Source: Tulasnella sp. 424 (Eukaryota > Basidiomycota > Agaricomycetes > Cantharellales > Tulasnellaceae). From it: DNA of 64,000 nucleotides. The stretch lies in contig WSUB01000034.1 of assembly GCA_019633425.1 (NCBI GenBank), positions 62,001 to 126,000 of the forward strand, in the 5' to 3' direction. A program made the translations under genes and the position numbers. Below the pieces are notes generated by a model. The model did not search any database and was not told where the DNA came from. It saw only the letters and a program-made list of their open reading frames with translations. Numbering within the stretch: the stretch's first letter is position 1; every line of letters begins with the position of its first letter. This document shows, in pieces, positions 1 through 12,698 of the stretch.

Positions 1-110
1 AGGTGCGTGCGGGAAACCTCGCCTCCGTTCAAACCCGTCTAAATCCGTTCTGAGTTGGACCAACGCGTCAACCAAAAGTCTCTCTTAGGAGCGCTTGCTT
101 CCCAGCCTCG

Positions 111-2830
111 ATGCCGACTCCGAAAGCTCACTACCGAATCGCGCTCGGGGAGCGTGGCGGTCAACACTCGTGGATAATCCACTCCACCAAAGGAATTTCA
201 TGGTGCGTATACCAGTGGATTTGAGTGGTGCGTTACTGATGATTAAAGGGGTTGGGCAGGCACAATATACCTGACGAGTTGGTTACGCTACTGCAAAAGC
301 TCGCCGTGAATGAGCTACTGGACTTTTCTTTGGGATCGGATGGAAGATGGTATGTCAGGTATCGCCAGAAGGGCCCTGAAAAGCATGGTGTGTCACGATT
401 GACATCCGCTAACCTAATCTAAGATGCGAACTAACTCCATTTCAATTGACCCAGAGCTTTCCCCTAATTTATGGATGGATTTGAACCAGGGCTCCGGTGT
501 AAAACTTGACCGGCTCACTCTGGGTCCTGACGCGGAGCACTGGGGAGTCCACCGAGCCGCAGATGGCTCATTCCAACGCTTCTCTTCTGTCGGCAACCGT
601 GACAGATTTACGAGACTCTTGGAGTCAGAAACAGACAAGATCAAATCGAATAACCAAATCGGTTTTGTGACTTTGGGGTTCAGTGGAGACTGGGCGTTCA
701 GCGTCAACGGTCACGTAGAGCACAAGTGTGGCAAGCCATTTCAGAACGAATTGACGGGTGGTTGGAGGGCTCGGAAGAGAGTTTCGGTACGTTCCATATC
801 TAACTTAGCCTCTATCAATATCTTGACTTATGAAAATGTGAATAACCAGACCATCGTTCTTTCTCCCTTTGCTCGAGTGTGGATCATTGTTTGGGACGAC
901 GGCACGCTCTCTCACAACCTTCCATTCAACATCGCCAGCCAAGTGGAAGACTACTGCCAGCTACAGCACTCTCTTAAACCGAATGGAAACCAATCCAATC
1001 CTGGACGACCAAAGGCTCCAAAAGCGAAACCCCCACGAAATAACCAACAAGCCTCTACTAGTTCCACACAGCAACAACAGGCCGCTCCCAACCCCACTCC
1101 AAACGCGAATCCAACAGATAACTTAAACTCGTTGGCAAATGCGACAGCTGACCTAAGATCGTTGGCAAATGCAACGCAATCCCTCGCGAGACAGGTCTCG
1201 CAGACACCCAACCGGCAGCGGAACGTCGCGTCTGCGTCCGGTGCCCAAACGCTTCCGAAACCGACACTTGCACCACCTCCTGCTGTGCAGACGACCTTCA
1301 ATGCAGCCCCCGTACCCAAGGCTTCCATTCCAGCAGTATCTACCTCTAACCAACAGCCAACCGCGAGGCTAGCACCTACTCAGCCTCCAACGTCGACGTT
1401 GCCTCGAGTCCGGAAAGCCCCGGCCGTTACACAACCAGCATCGCAAGTACCATTTACTAGAGCTGGATTGCAACAAGCTTCGCGTGGAGTTCCTTCTCAA
1501 GTTGACCGTCCCATTTCGAGAGTCGAAACTATTTACGCGAAACCTCGAGTATACGTCCCGCCAAAGAAATTGTCGACGACGCTTCGACAACTGGATGCAA
1601 CGGGTTGGAAAGACTCGTACGATTATGAAAAAGGTGAGCATCGTGTTTCAAGTCTGACTTTCAATAAAAGGTGTTTTGGATTCTTATCGGCCTGTGTCTA
1701 CTCGAACTAGTCGTTCGTCTCTTCCAGGATGGTTGGCAACATCTGCATTTGAAGCGATGTCCAAAGATTAAGAGAATCTTTGCCGTGGATCTTCCCGATC
1801 ATTTGAATGAGTCTTACCAGGAGTACAAGTAAGTGGATTTAGTCTTGCATGGACGACATATGTTCTAGCGTCTGACTAAAACTTTGCATGTTAGGGACGA
1901 TCTGGAAATACGGCATGGGCGGAGTGGCATCAATGAGAAATTGGTATTCCATGGAACTGCGCGCAGCTGCTCACTCGGCGAAGGAGAAGGCGACCTCAGC
2001 TTGTGCGAGATATCGACCTGCAGCCTGTGCTCGATTCTGCGGACGTCTTTCCTTGTTTCCAAGGCAGGTTCTGCTGGTCGGACGTTTAAACGGTGCGTAG
2101 TAGCTGTTAGGGTTGCTCTGGAAGAACAGAGCGGTGACTAGACTATGTCTATCTGAAGATTTGGGCCCGGGATCTATACGTCAAGCGTGTCGTCAAAGTA
2201 AGTCTTGCAAGGCCTGCATACCAAGATCGACTATTGAGGGCGGTATTTGAAAATAGGGCAGACGATTATGCAAAAACATCATCGTACTCACTACAAAAAG
2301 TTGTAATCGTTGCCAAAGTCGCTCTAGGTAAAAGTAGCATCGTATACCGAACTACGGAAACTTTAACAGGGCCACCCAGTGGATACGACTCGGTGAGTCG
2401 TTCCATCTCTCAAACAGTTTGGCTCCATCGCCCGGCTGAGCAAATCTAAAACACGTCCTAGATTCTTGGAGAAGTAGGAATAAGTCTGAAATACGACGAG
2501 CAAGTGCTGTACAAAAATGAAGCGATCCGACCAGCATACGTCATCAGCTACGAACGGCCCACCAGTGTCCCTACCTATACTGCTACCACTACTCAGCCTG
2601 CCACCACTACCACAACTCGACCCGCCGCGACCCAGAATTATAGTTCATACAATCCCTACACAACCACCACACGTGCCGCTCGACCCGCCGCGACCCAGAA
2701 CTACAATACATACAATTCCTACACAACCACAGCTCCTGCCCAAACCACTACGACGACCAACTGGTTTGGTCAAACGACGACGACCTCCACCACGAATTCT
2801 TCCTCTTCAAGTAGTTGTATTATTATGTAG
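111..2830 (+). CDS. PARP-type ADP-ribosyltransferase with CaaX tail, copy 1 (731 aa)
   Basis: Nine exons: 111-202, 260-387, 455-786, 850-1633, 1711-1828, 1895-2092, 2159-2197, 2257-2392, 2462-2830. They sum to 2,196 nt in one frame, with GT-AG introns at the same places as in copies 3 and 4. The family transfers ADP-ribose from NAD+ to targets. Residues 1-210 hold five spaced LGxxGxW-like motifs (Trp 21, 61, 103, 153, 195). Residues about 215-430 are a Gln/Thr/Pro/Asn-rich linker. The catalytic domain starts near 445: FHGT with His504, a Cys-rich segment after it, GPGIYTS with Tyr557, SSKADDY, and YDEQ with Glu622, giving the H-Y-E triad of active PARPs. A Thr/Ser-rich tail ends in CIIM, a prenylation-type CaaX box that would place the enzyme on a membrane. 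ATG 111 is chosen because all paralogues share it (MPTPxxHYRIALGE). The longer open frame starting at 424 begins inside intron 2. The substrate is unknown. Confidence 0.85.
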
Positions 2831-3804
2831 ACCTCCTGGATTTTTTTTTTCTGGATCCAATCAAAGCCTTTCATCGGACGTAGAGCTCGTTCTCACGACC
2901 CAACCTTCCCCGATCAATTCAGAGGGGCAGTTGACATGACACTAAGGCAGAAAGCGCACGAATCATCGATAGGTCGCTCCCTCGCCAGTAAGTCGGATCT
3001 TCATTTCGAATCAAATATCGTATTTATGGTGGGAGTAAGGAAGTTGTGGCGACTAGTGAGCTGTCTGGCGGGCGACTAGGAGTTGTCAGACGCCGGCAAG
3101 TCTATCCACGTGGTGTGAATGGACGCCTCTTCAACCCTGCGGCTGAGCTGAAGCATGAATCTTGGTCGGGACCAGAATTCTTTTTAGCCGGGGCGCCTAT
3201 TGCTAGTAACGGAGATTATGCGTATTAGTATTGGTATCAATATTACGCCAAAACCTCTTTCCATAGCTACCAAGAGATTCTTGGCCGGTTTATGACGGGC
3301 TTCCCCGTGATGGTTGCCTTTTCATGGCATCTCATCGTGTGTGATTACTAGCCTTCTCTCTTCCATTAGAATGTCCGTAGGAGAAGGGTAACGAAAACAA
3401 GGATCTGTAGCTCAGGACCCAAGTAATTCCCTGAGCTCTACAGATACGCCCTCCATATCAGAAAACTAAAACTACACGACCGGTCGATTCACTAGCTAGG
3501 TGCTCTACGACTAGAGATCTGCAGCCGTTCGTTTTGTTACGAACCCTAGTCGTCAACGGAAAGGCAACAAAAAAGCTAGTACGATGAAGTGCCCATGTAA
3601 CGCCCAGTGGATGTAACAGCAAGGTGCCCAGGTCCATCTCGCCCACAAGAGAGTGTGAGGAAAATTTTATTGTAGAATATGATTTTGACAAACTCATACA
3701 AGCGAGTCATAGAAAAGTTCAATGAGTGCATTCAGGTTACCCAAGACGAGTACGAAAACGAGAACGTTTGATCATGGAGGTTTTGGTACTCCCAGTAGTC
3801 TCGC
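2831..3804. other. Intergenic: PARP copy 1 downstream and decayed PARP-upstream sequence
   Basis: No supported gene. Positions about 3050-3215 resemble the segment found upstream of PARP copy 3 (about 9780-9900) and, more weakly, 6525-6640 upstream of copy 2: a CACGTGGTGTGAATGG-type stretch, then a GCCTCTTCAA-type stretch. This is an old copy of PARP 5' flanking DNA, now separated from copy 2 by the patatin locus. The rest, from 3240 on, is downstream of the patatin gene and shows no recognisable feature. Confidence 0.5.
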
Positions 3805-5527
3805 CTACATGACAAATGATGGAATATTTGGCATGATAATAAGTCCTGATAGGATTCCTTTTGAAACTGGGCCCCCGGTTTCGTCGTCATATCGCTCGTA
3901 AGGTGGTGGGGCATCTGGGTCCTTGTCATTCGCCATTTCCTCGCCGCCTTTCCCTGCAGAACAATTGAACACGAGATGGTTAGGGACGAATAAAACCAGC
4001 TAAGCAGAAAATGTACTCAACCGCTCAAGGACTTGGTTAGTGTTTCTACTTTGTTATGGTTTTCCGCCATATACTCCCAAGCGATGGCTTTGAGCTCCCT
4101 GGTCTTCGCCCATTCTTCTAAACCGATTGTCTCCGTTAGGACCGGATTGAACCGATGGTAAAAATGCGAGACAAAAAGATCATTCTCCAGTCTCTTGTGA
4201 ACTCTTTCGCAGCTAAGGGCGATGTCTTGGAAGATGCCGAGGAGGTTGACGAGGTGTGTCAGGTTATCGAAGGTATGGATAAAGGATTCTTTGCTGCCAG
4301 TGCCGATGGATAGTAGACAGCCAATCTCGTGATCCTTTCCCCACAGAGACTGGGCCTCCTTCAAGACGAGCTCCGCGGGGTTGTTATAGCCGAGACCACC
4401 GTCCGAATAACGGATGCCTTCGACTTCGATATCGGGGAAGAATGAAGGGGCGCAGGAAGTTGCTCTAGCTGCCTCCCAAATCTCGCATCTGTCTGCGCTC
4501 TGCTTCTGGAACCGGTTGTTGTACGTTCGGAATAGCTTTGGTGGGTAGTTGACACCACATCCCTGGACTGCGACGACGAATCTGGGTAAAGTTTTGGAAA
4601 GCGCGTGAGTACCAACGAAGAAGTCTAATGCGCAACTAGAGTGACTTGCGTCCGACAAACTTGCTCTCCCCCTCGTCTATCTGCTGGATTATCCCACATG
4701 TTCGTTGAGCTTGAGCCTCTGCGTTCATCGACTACCCTTTCTATGGCCTCCTTCAACTTGTCCCCGCTGAACTTATGGGCCTTCAAGAGTCTAGGAAGGA
4801 TCTTAAGGAGACTCTCGTCAAAGATGTGCTTTGAAAGTTCGCAATAAGCCGCGATGCAATCGGGGATGGACATTCGGAGGCGACCAAGCATGATGGCGAT
4901 CAAACCTGGACCGGCGAAGCAGCGTCAGCACCGAGATACGTTTACATGGAGGGTCATTAACGGTGGCCTGGGACTCACCGCCCGTCGAGGTTCCTCCGAT
5001 CAGGTCAAAGTAGTCACAGGGCTTCGTTTTCGGTGCAATGTCGTGCATTATTCGCTCCAAAACNNNNNNNNNNNNNNNNNNNNNNNNNNNNNNNNNNNNN
5101 NNNNNNNNNNNNNNNNNNNNNNNNNNNNNNNNNNNNNNNNNNNNNNNNNNNNNNNNNNNNNTCGAGGTTCCTCCGATCAGGTCAAAGTAGTCACAGGGCT
5201 TCGTTTTCGGTGCAATGTCGTGCATTATTCGCTCCAAAACGATGAGTGATATAATACCTCTTACTCCGCCTCCGTCTAATCACAAACGACGCTAGTGTCA
5301 GCCTTCGTAAATCGGAATGGGGGTACGAGCACGTATGGCATACCGAGAGATAATAGTCGAAGAGGTCTCTTCTTCGGTCCCAAATGTTGGGTCGTTGGTC
5401 GATACGCGGCATTCCACGCCATCCAATGCAGTTTCTCTGCTCTCTTACGAGCCTCAATTGCTGCGACTTGCGCGGCGTGCTTCCTTTGACGTTCTTCAGC
5501 GTGTCCACGGTGAAAGAAATGTGCCAT
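3805..5527 (-). CDS. Patatin-like phospholipase (cPLA2-type lipid acyl hydrolase)
   Basis: Read on the minus strand from ATG 5527 to TAG 3805, with introns 5343-5276, 4978-4906, 4649-4582 (a GC-AG intron with donor GCAAGT) and 4021-3954. The first intron splits the Asp codon of the oxyanion-hole motif DGGGVRG. The nucleophile elbow GGTSTGG follows, with its Ser in GxSxG, and the catalytic Asp lies in YSDGGLGYNNP, so the Ser-Asp dyad is complete. The C-terminal exon ends soon after a PPPY (WW-domain binding) motif. Patatins hydrolyse acyl chains of membrane lipids, and they are also used as effector domains in fungal NLR proteins. Here the domain stands alone, between PARP copies 1 and 2 and opposite in strand. 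The gap at 5064-5161 and its duplicated flank fall inside exon 2. The duplicated coding stretch is an assembly artefact, and the real protein should have it once. Confidence 0.8.
5064..5161. other. Assembly gap (98 N) with duplicated 79-bp flanks
   Basis: 98 unresolved bases. The 79 bases before it (4985-5063) are identical to the 79 bases after it (5162-5240). Keeping one copy and dropping the Ns gives a continuous patatin exon, so the duplication is a failed contig overlap. Confidence 0.9.
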
Positions 5528-5529
5528 GA

Positions 5530-6700
5530 CAGTCAGGAAATATCGGGGAGGTGGCCTTAGCGTTTGGGTGGTGCTTGGTTGGTCATAGCATCGGATTCAC
5601 CCATACTTTTATATCACAAATAGCTGAGGATGATAGGGCATATGAGGGCCACTTGTTCCCCAAGCAGGTATATTTCGAAATCGTCGAAGCATCGAAACCC
5701 AACTCTCCTCTCCGTGGTCGAGATTTGGAATCTGGAACTTACGATGTGATAAATAGAAATCCTATGACGTCACCATTTGAACACGCTGCAGCCAAGCCCT
5801 ATGCAGCACCGCAAACAGTACACAAGGTGAAGGCTTGGTTCCCCATTAGGCATACCAAGACCAAAGCTTCATCTGTATGATAACCACAAAAGCGTTCTTC
5901 CGGACCTTAAATAGTTCTAGAGAGAACATCAGATCCAAATATAAGCGCCTCGTGTTTGAATCAAGCTGAACAGGGGTTTATCATGCATCTTAGGCTCGGA
6001 TACATATTATTGATTGTTAGTTGTCTCTGGTAACGGCACTTCCCATTAAGTGGACTGAGCTTTGATGGATAGTGTTGGTGATCGAACTCGCCGTGTCGCC
6101 CGATCTCCCCTCGCCTGGTGCGCTTCTACAGAACGACAATGACGTTGCCTCGATCAATCATTAGGGCGAGAGGCTGGCACAGGTGAGGCGAGATCAATGG
6201 GTCTGTTGCCTTTACATGTCTGCTCCAGTCCCGCGAGCAGTTGGTCCAGGATGGCGGAGAATGCCGGAAAACGCCGGCGCAAATGAGGGCATACGGTAGT
6301 CGATCACCTCTTCCCATTAGTCTTCAGGTCAATAGCTCATTGGATGATCCTGGATGACGAAAGATTCCGTATCTTGCCCAACTATTTTTAATTGGTCCTA
6401 CACTTCTTGATGTGAGATTATCGGTGGTGGATCTTATAATCTTGCTCTGGGGGGTGGGGGGGTAACCTGACGTCTCTCGAGCTTTTTTGGCTTAGCAAAA
6501 GTTATAGGATGCAGAGCGGTTTACTCACATGACGTGAATGAATGCCTCTCAACCGCTGAGGGGCAAAAGGTCTCTGTTAATACTGTGACCGCGTTTCTAC
6601 TGAGGCTGGGCGCCTACTACTGATACCGATGGAAGTTCGTTCGAGAGTCTGGGAGGAGGGCCCAGCCGAACCGAGGTAGTGCAAGGCGCGATTTTGACGT
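5530..6700. other. Intergenic region between the patatin and PARP copy 2 promoters
   Basis: No supported gene. A 109-codon open frame at 5551-5880 (+) has no recognisable motif and lies where the patatin promoter should be. There is a short G-rich run near 6448-6461. Positions about 6525-6640 are a decayed copy of the PARP upstream segment. Confidence 0.4.
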
Positions 6701-6715
6701 CCTAAAGCTAGAACG

Positions 6716-6721
6716 CACGCG
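6716..6721. promoter_or_regulatory. Degenerate E-box-like site upstream of PARP copy 2
   Basis: CACGCG, where the matching sites upstream of copies 3 (9962-9967) and 4 (13133-13138) read CACGTG. It lies about 160 bp before the copy 2 ATG, in otherwise conserved 5' flanking DNA. Being a control site is inference from conservation and palindromy. Confidence 0.35.
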
Positions 6722-6882
6722 ACGATTTCCAAACTAGGGAAAGGACAGGCCTCCCTTCACTTTTCAGGGATCTACGGGAAACCTCGAGTCTCCGTCCCAA
6801 CCCGTCAAAATCCGTTCCAAGTTGGACCAAGGCGTCAACCAAACAAAAGTCTCTCTTAGGCGCACCTCGCTTCCCAGCGTCG

Positions 6883-9522
6883 ATGCCGACTCCAAAGGCT
6901 CACTACCGAATTGCGCTTGGGGAGCGTGGCGGCCAGCACTCGTGGATAGTTCACTCCGCCAAGGGGATTACATAGTGCGTATGCGAGTGGATTCGAGTGG
7001 TGTATTGTCGATGAATAAACGAGATGGGCAGGCATAATATACCTGACGAGTTGGTTACGCTACTGCAGAAGCTCACCGTGAATGAGCTGCTGGACTTTTC
7101 TTTGGGGTCAGATGGAAGATGGTATGTCAGGTATCGCCAGAACGGACCTGAAAAGCAGGGTGCGGTGACGTCATCTACCCTGATCTCCGATGCGAACTAA
7201 CCAATTGACCCAGAGCTTTCCCCTTATCTATGGATGGATTTGAACCAGGGCTCCAGTGTGAAAATTGACCGGCTTACTCTGGGTCCTGACGCGGAACATT
7301 GGGGAGTCCACCGAGTCGCAGATGGCTCGTTCCAACGCTTCTCTGCTGCCGGCAACCGTGATAGATTTACGAGACTCTTGGAGTCGAGAACAGACAAAAT
7401 CAAATCGAACAGCCAAATCGGCTTTGTTGCTTTGGGGTTTAGTGGAGACTGGGCGTTCAGCGTCAACGGCCACATAGAACAAAGGTGTGGCAAAACATTT
7501 CAAAACGAATTGACGGGTGGTTGGAGGGCTCGGAAGAGAGTTTCGGTATGTTCCATATATTATTCTGCCTCTATCAGTATCTCGAATCATGAAAACGTGA
7601 ATACCCAGACCATTGTTCTTTCGCCCTTTGCTCGAGTGTGGATCATTGTTTGGGAGGACGGCACACTCTCTCACAACCTTCCATTCAACATCGCCAGTCA
7701 AGTCGAAGACTATTGCCAGCTACAGCACTCCCTTAAATCGAATGGAAACCAATCCAATCCTGGGCGACCGAAGGCTCCAAAAGCGAAACCCCCACGAAAT
7801 AACCAACAAGCCTCCAATAGCCCCACACAGCAACAACAGCCCACTCCCAAATCCACTCAAAACACGAATGCAACAGCTAAGCTAAACACCTTAGCAAATG
7901 CAACGCAATCCCTCGCCAGGCAGGTATCGCAGACAACCAACAGGCAGCGGAACGGCGCGTCAGCGCCCGGTGCGCAAACGTTCCCCAAACCGACGCCCGC
8001 GCCACATCCTCCTGTACAGACGACCATAAATGTAGTTCCAGTACCTAAGGCTTCCATAGCATTAGCTTCTACCTCAACCAACAGCCGACCGCGAGGCAAG
8101 CACCTGCTCAGCCTCCGAAGTTGCTTCAAGTCTCGAAAGCTCCGGCCGTTACGCAACCTGCATCTCAGGTAGCGCTTACTAGAGCTGGACTGCAACAGGC
8201 TCCACGGGTAGTCCCTTCTCAAACGGACCGTTCCATCTCGAGAGTCGAAACCATTTCCGCGAAACCTCGAGTTTGCGTCCCGCCGAAGAAGTTGTCGACA
8301 ACGCTTCGACAGCTGGATGTAACGGATTGGAAAGACTCGGACGACTACAATAAACGTGAGCGTCGTGTTTCAAGTTCGACTTTTAACAAAGGCGTTTTGG
8401 ATTCTTATCGTCCTGTCTCTCCTCGAACTAGTCGTTCGTCTCTTCCAGGATGGTTGGCAACATCGGCATTTGAAGCGATGTCCAAGGATTAAGAGAATCT
8501 TTGTTGTGAATCTTCCCGATCATCTGAACGACTCTTACCAGGAGTACAAGTAAGTGGGCTCGGGTCTTGCATGGATGGCGTATGTGCTAGCGTCGGACTA
8601 AACCTTTGCATGTTAGGGACGATCTGGAAACACGGCATGGATGGAGTGGCATCAATGAAAAATTGGTATTCCATGGAACCGCACGCAGCTGCTCTCTCGG
8701 TGAGGGAGAAGGAGATTTCAACTTGTGCGAGATATCGGCCTACAACCTGTGCTCGATTCTGCGGACGTCTTTCCTTGTTTCCAAAGCAGGTTCTGCCGGT
8801 CGGTCGTTTCAAAGGTGCGCGAAGGCCATCCAGGTCCCCTTGGAAGGATAAGGCGGTAATCATAATGAGTACGTTTGCAGATTTGGGCCCGGGATCTATA
8901 CTTCAAGCGTTTCATCAAAGTGAGTCTTCCAAGGTCTGTATAGCAGGATCAACTGTTGAGGGTGGTACTCAAAACTAGGGCGGACGACTATTCAATAACA
9001 CCATCATACTCGCTTCACAAGTTCTTAATCGTTGTCAAAGTCGCTCTAGGTAAAAGCAGCATCCATTATCGAACTACGCAAAGTTTAACGGCGCCACCGT
9101 GGGGATACGACTCGGTGAGTTATTCCATCCTCCAACAGTTTGACTCCATCGCCCGGCTGAGCAAACTGGTAAACGCGCCCTAGGTTCTTGGAGAAGTCGG
9201 AATTGATCTGAATTACGATGAGCAAGTGTTGTACCAAAATGCAGCGGTCCGACCAGCATATGTCATCATCTACGAGCGGCCCACCAGTGCTCTCACCTAT
9301 ACCACTACGACCGCTGCTGCCACCACCACAACTCGTCCTGCTGCCACCACCACAACTCGACCCGCCGCGACCCAGAATTCCAAGACATACAACCCTCTCC
9401 AAGCCAACACAACCACCACACGTCCCGGCCAAACCACTACTACGACCAATTGGTTTGGTCAAACGACGACGACGACCGCCACCACGAAGTCATCCTCTTC
9501 AAGTGGTTGTATTATTATGTAA
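6883..9522 (+). pseudogene. PARP-type ADP-ribosyltransferase, copy 2, broken
   Basis: Same nine-exon layout as copy 1: 6883-6974, 7032-7159, 7214-7545, 7609-8355, 8432-8549, 8617-8814, 8881-8919, 8979-9114, 9184-9522. Two lesions are visible. At the exon 1/2 junction the split Trp codon TG|G of the paralogues is TA|G, a stop at codon 31. In the linker near 8070-8080 one base is missing relative to copy 1, so the frame changes between the N-terminal part and the part coding for the catalytic domain. Splice sites, the HGT, GPGIYTS and YDEQ motifs and the CaaX box CIIM all persist, so decay is recent. The first in-frame Met after the stop is in exon 3. Sequencing error is the alternative for either lesion, but less likely for both. 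Confidence 0.75.
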
Positions 9523-10128
9523 CCCTCCTGAAATATTGTAGCTTTTTTTTCCCCCAAATTTAGGAATCTCATTGAGCAGATGGCACCCTTTTCACCGGCC
9601 AACCTGATTGATCCTCATGGTAGCTGACGCGATACCGAGGCAAAAAAGAGTTTAAATCGTCATCAATGAAGAGTGTTGCTCGGAAGTGTGGATATTCACC
9701 CTGAATCTCATATCGTAGCTCAGACCTGGGAGGAACGAAGTCGGAACGATCAGAAAGTTGTCACCTGTCATGATGCTCCGCGACCGGCGGCAAGTCCATC
9801 TACGTGATATGAATGGGCGCCTCTTCAAACCCCGCGACGGAGCTTCAAAGCACAAATCAGCCAAAGTTCTTTTTAGGTCACGCGTTTATTGCTGATAAAA
9901 TTCAACTTTCATCCAGGACTAGTCCAGAAGAGGGCCGGTTCGAACCCATAAACGCACCAGGCACGTGACGAAGTCCAAAGTAGGTCACATTTCGGCCCTC
10001 CCTTCAATGCGGCAGATACCTGCAGGAAACCATGAGTCTCGGGTCCCGATCCGTCAAAACTGGTTCCAAGCTGGACCGACTCGTCAACCAAGTCTCTCGC
10101 AGATTAGCCCCACCCCCTTACGCAAGGG
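9523..10128. promoter_or_regulatory. Upstream region of PARP copy 3
   Basis: No gene. Positions about 9780-9900 carry the segment shared with other PARP upstream regions. A perfect CACGTG palindrome sits at 9962-9967, about 165 bp before the copy 3 ATG, within GCACGTGACGA. The stretch just before the ATG, including a CGTCAACCAA-type motif, is shared with copies 1, 2 and 4. Confidence 0.45.
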
Positions 10129-12698
10129 ATGCCGACTCCTGCAACTCATTACCGAATTGCGCTCGGGGAGCACAGTGGAGAGCACTCATGGATCATACAT
10201 TCCGCAAAAGGGATTAAATGGTGCGTATAACGAGTATCGTGTCCCTGGACATTGCTGATCATGTATTTATGTGGCAGGCACAATATCCCCGATGAGCTAG
10301 TTACGCTTCTGCAGAAAGTCGCCATAGATGAGCTGCTGGACTACTCTTTGGGCTCCGATGGGAGGTGGTGTGTTAGGTATCGCCTAAAGGGCGCTGAAAG
10401 GCACGGTGCGTTAATTATATCACCCAACCTGATGTTAGATGCTAACTAACTGGGACCCATGGATCAGAGCTTTCGCCTTATTTGTGGATGGACTTGAACC
10501 AAGGTGCAAAAGTGAAGCTCGACAGACTCACTCTGGGTCCCGATGCGGACCACTGGGGAGTGTACAGGGCCTCGGACGGCTCGTTTCAAACATTCTCTTC
10601 GGTCGGCACTCGTGATAAACTCACGAGACTGCTTGGCTGGAAAACGGACAAGATCGAGTCGAGTAACCAAATTGGATTTGTCGCCTTGGGATTCGCCGGA
10701 GACTGGGCGTTCAGTGTCAACGGCCAAGCAAAGTACAGGTGTAGCAAACCTTTTCAGAAGGAATTTTCGGATGGCTTGAAGGCACAGAAGAGAGTTTCGG
10801 TAAGCGTTATGCTGTTTTTATGGAGATTGATGCCTATACTAATGCCATCGTTGTCGCCACAGACCGTGGTTCTGTCATCTATGGCTCGACTCTGGATCAT
10901 CGTTTGGGAGGACGGCACTCTTTCCCATAACCTTCCCTCTAAGCTCGCTGGTCAAGTTAAGGTCTACTGCCAGCTGAAGCACTCTCTCAAAGTGAATGGC
11001 ATCCAATCCAATTCTGGGCGACCGAAAGCTCCAAAAGTGAAACCCCCACGAAATATACCACGAGCCCCTACTACCCCTCCACAAAAGCAGCAGCCCACTC
11101 CCCAAGACACGATTACAGGAGATACCCCTGGTTCATCGGAAAATACGACGCAACCGCTCGCTAGAGACGTATCGCCGACGACCAACCAGCAGCGGAACAC
11201 TGCGTCTGCATTCGGTTCGCAAACGCTTCCCGCACCACCCCCGGGAGAGGCGACCGCCGATACAGTCCCCGTACCCAAGGCTCCTATACCATCAGTATTT
11301 TGTTCGAGCCAACAGTCAGTTACGGGGCCACTGCCTGCTCAGCCCCCGACAGTGCCTCATATCTCAAAGGCTCCAGCGGTCACGCAATTGGCGACGCAGG
11401 TACCGCGTACTTCAAGTCGGCCGCAACAGACCCCATGGATACTCTCTTCTCAGGCTGACCGTGCTATCTCGAGAGTCGAAACCATTTTCGGAAAGCCTCT
11501 GATTTACGGCCCAACGAAGAAATTGTCGACAACGCTTCGACAGTTGGATCCAACGGATTGGAATGACTCGTACGAGTATAATAAGAGTGAGCGTTGTGTT
11601 TCAAGTTTGGTACTTAAGAAAAGGCATTTTGGATGTTGATTTTCCTTGCGCTCTGGAATTAGTCTCTCGTCTCTTCCAGGACGGTTGGAATCATCGGTAT
11701 AAGAAGTGTCCGAACATTAAGAGAATCCTTGTCGTGAGCCTTCCGGATCATCTGAACGAGTCTTACCGGGAGCACAAGTACGTGGATCTGCTCTTGCACG
11801 GGTTGCATATTGTTCTAGCGTTCGACTAAAACTTTGAATATTAGGGACGATCTGGAAAGACGGTATGGATGGAGTGGTATCAATGAGAGGTTGCTATTCC
11901 ACGGAACTACGCGCAGCTGCTCTCTTGGTGAAGGAGAAGGATACTCCAGCTTGTGCGAGATGTCGTCCTGCAGACTGTGTTCGATTCTGCGGACGTCGTT
12001 CCTTGTTTCCAAGGCACGTTCTGCTGGTCTGGGGACTCATAGGTACGCAGAAGCTGCTATTGTTGCAGTGAAAGAACAGAGCGGTAATCGGATTGTGTAT
12101 ATTCGAAGATCCGGGCCCGGGATCTATACGTCCAGCCTGTCGTCAAAGTAAGTCTTCCCAGATCTGCAAACGCAAGATCATCTGTTGAGAGTGGTGCTCG
12201 AAAATAGTGCAGACGATTGTTCAAGAACACCCCCACATTCTCCACACACGTTTCTAATTGTTGCCAAGGCCGCTCTAGGTAAAAACGGCATTCAATACCA
12301 AAGTCTCGCAAGTTTAACAAGGCCACCATTGGAATACGACTCGGTGCGTTGTTCCATCTCCCAAATGGTTTGGTTTTATCGCCCGGCTGAGTAAAAAAAA
12401 TTAAAACACGCACTAGGTTCCTGGAGAAGTAGGACTAGGGCTGAATTATGACGAGCAAGTGTTGTACAAAAATGAAGCGGTCCGGCCGGCATACGTCATC
12501 ATCTACGAACGCCCCACTAGTGCTCTCACTGATATCGGCACTGCCGCCGCTCCCATTGCTCAACCTAATGCATCTAACACTACTCGACCCGCTGCGACCC
12601 AAAATTACAGGACATACAATCCCTTCCAAGCCACGACACTCACAAGCACGACACCCACTACAAAGTCTTCCTCTTCAAATCGCTGTATCATCATGTAG
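10129..12698 (+). CDS. PARP-type ADP-ribosyltransferase with CaaX tail, copy 3 (681 aa)
   Basis: Exons: 10129-10220, 10278-10405, 10468-10799, 10863-11586, 11663-11777, 11845-12042, 12109-12147, 12208-12343, 12417-12698. They total 2,046 nt and stay in frame. The layout matches copy 1: an N-terminal LGxxGxW-type repeat domain, a Pro/Thr-rich linker, then the PARP fold with FHGT, SGPGIYTS and NYDEQVLY, so His, Tyr and Glu are all kept. The motif after the Tyr reads SSNADDC instead of SSKADDY, a change that may alter NAD+ binding. The tail ends in CIIM. Spacing to copies 2 and 4 and the shared flanks show tandem duplication. It appears functional by frame; the target is unknown. Confidence 0.85.

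Noticed and set aside
424..1710. 428-codon open frame beginning with an ATG at 424
   Set aside because: The ATG lies in intron 2 of PARP copy 1. Comparison of four paralogues shows the acceptor CCCAG at 450-454, and the frame runs on past the exon 4 donor.
4985..5240. Apparent internal duplication of the patatin motif region
   Set aside because: Exact 79-bp duplication around a 98-N gap, the same artefact as at 25840-26095.
5551..5880. 109-codon ORF upstream of the patatin gene
   Set aside because: Lies in the patatin promoter region and has no recognisable domain or support.
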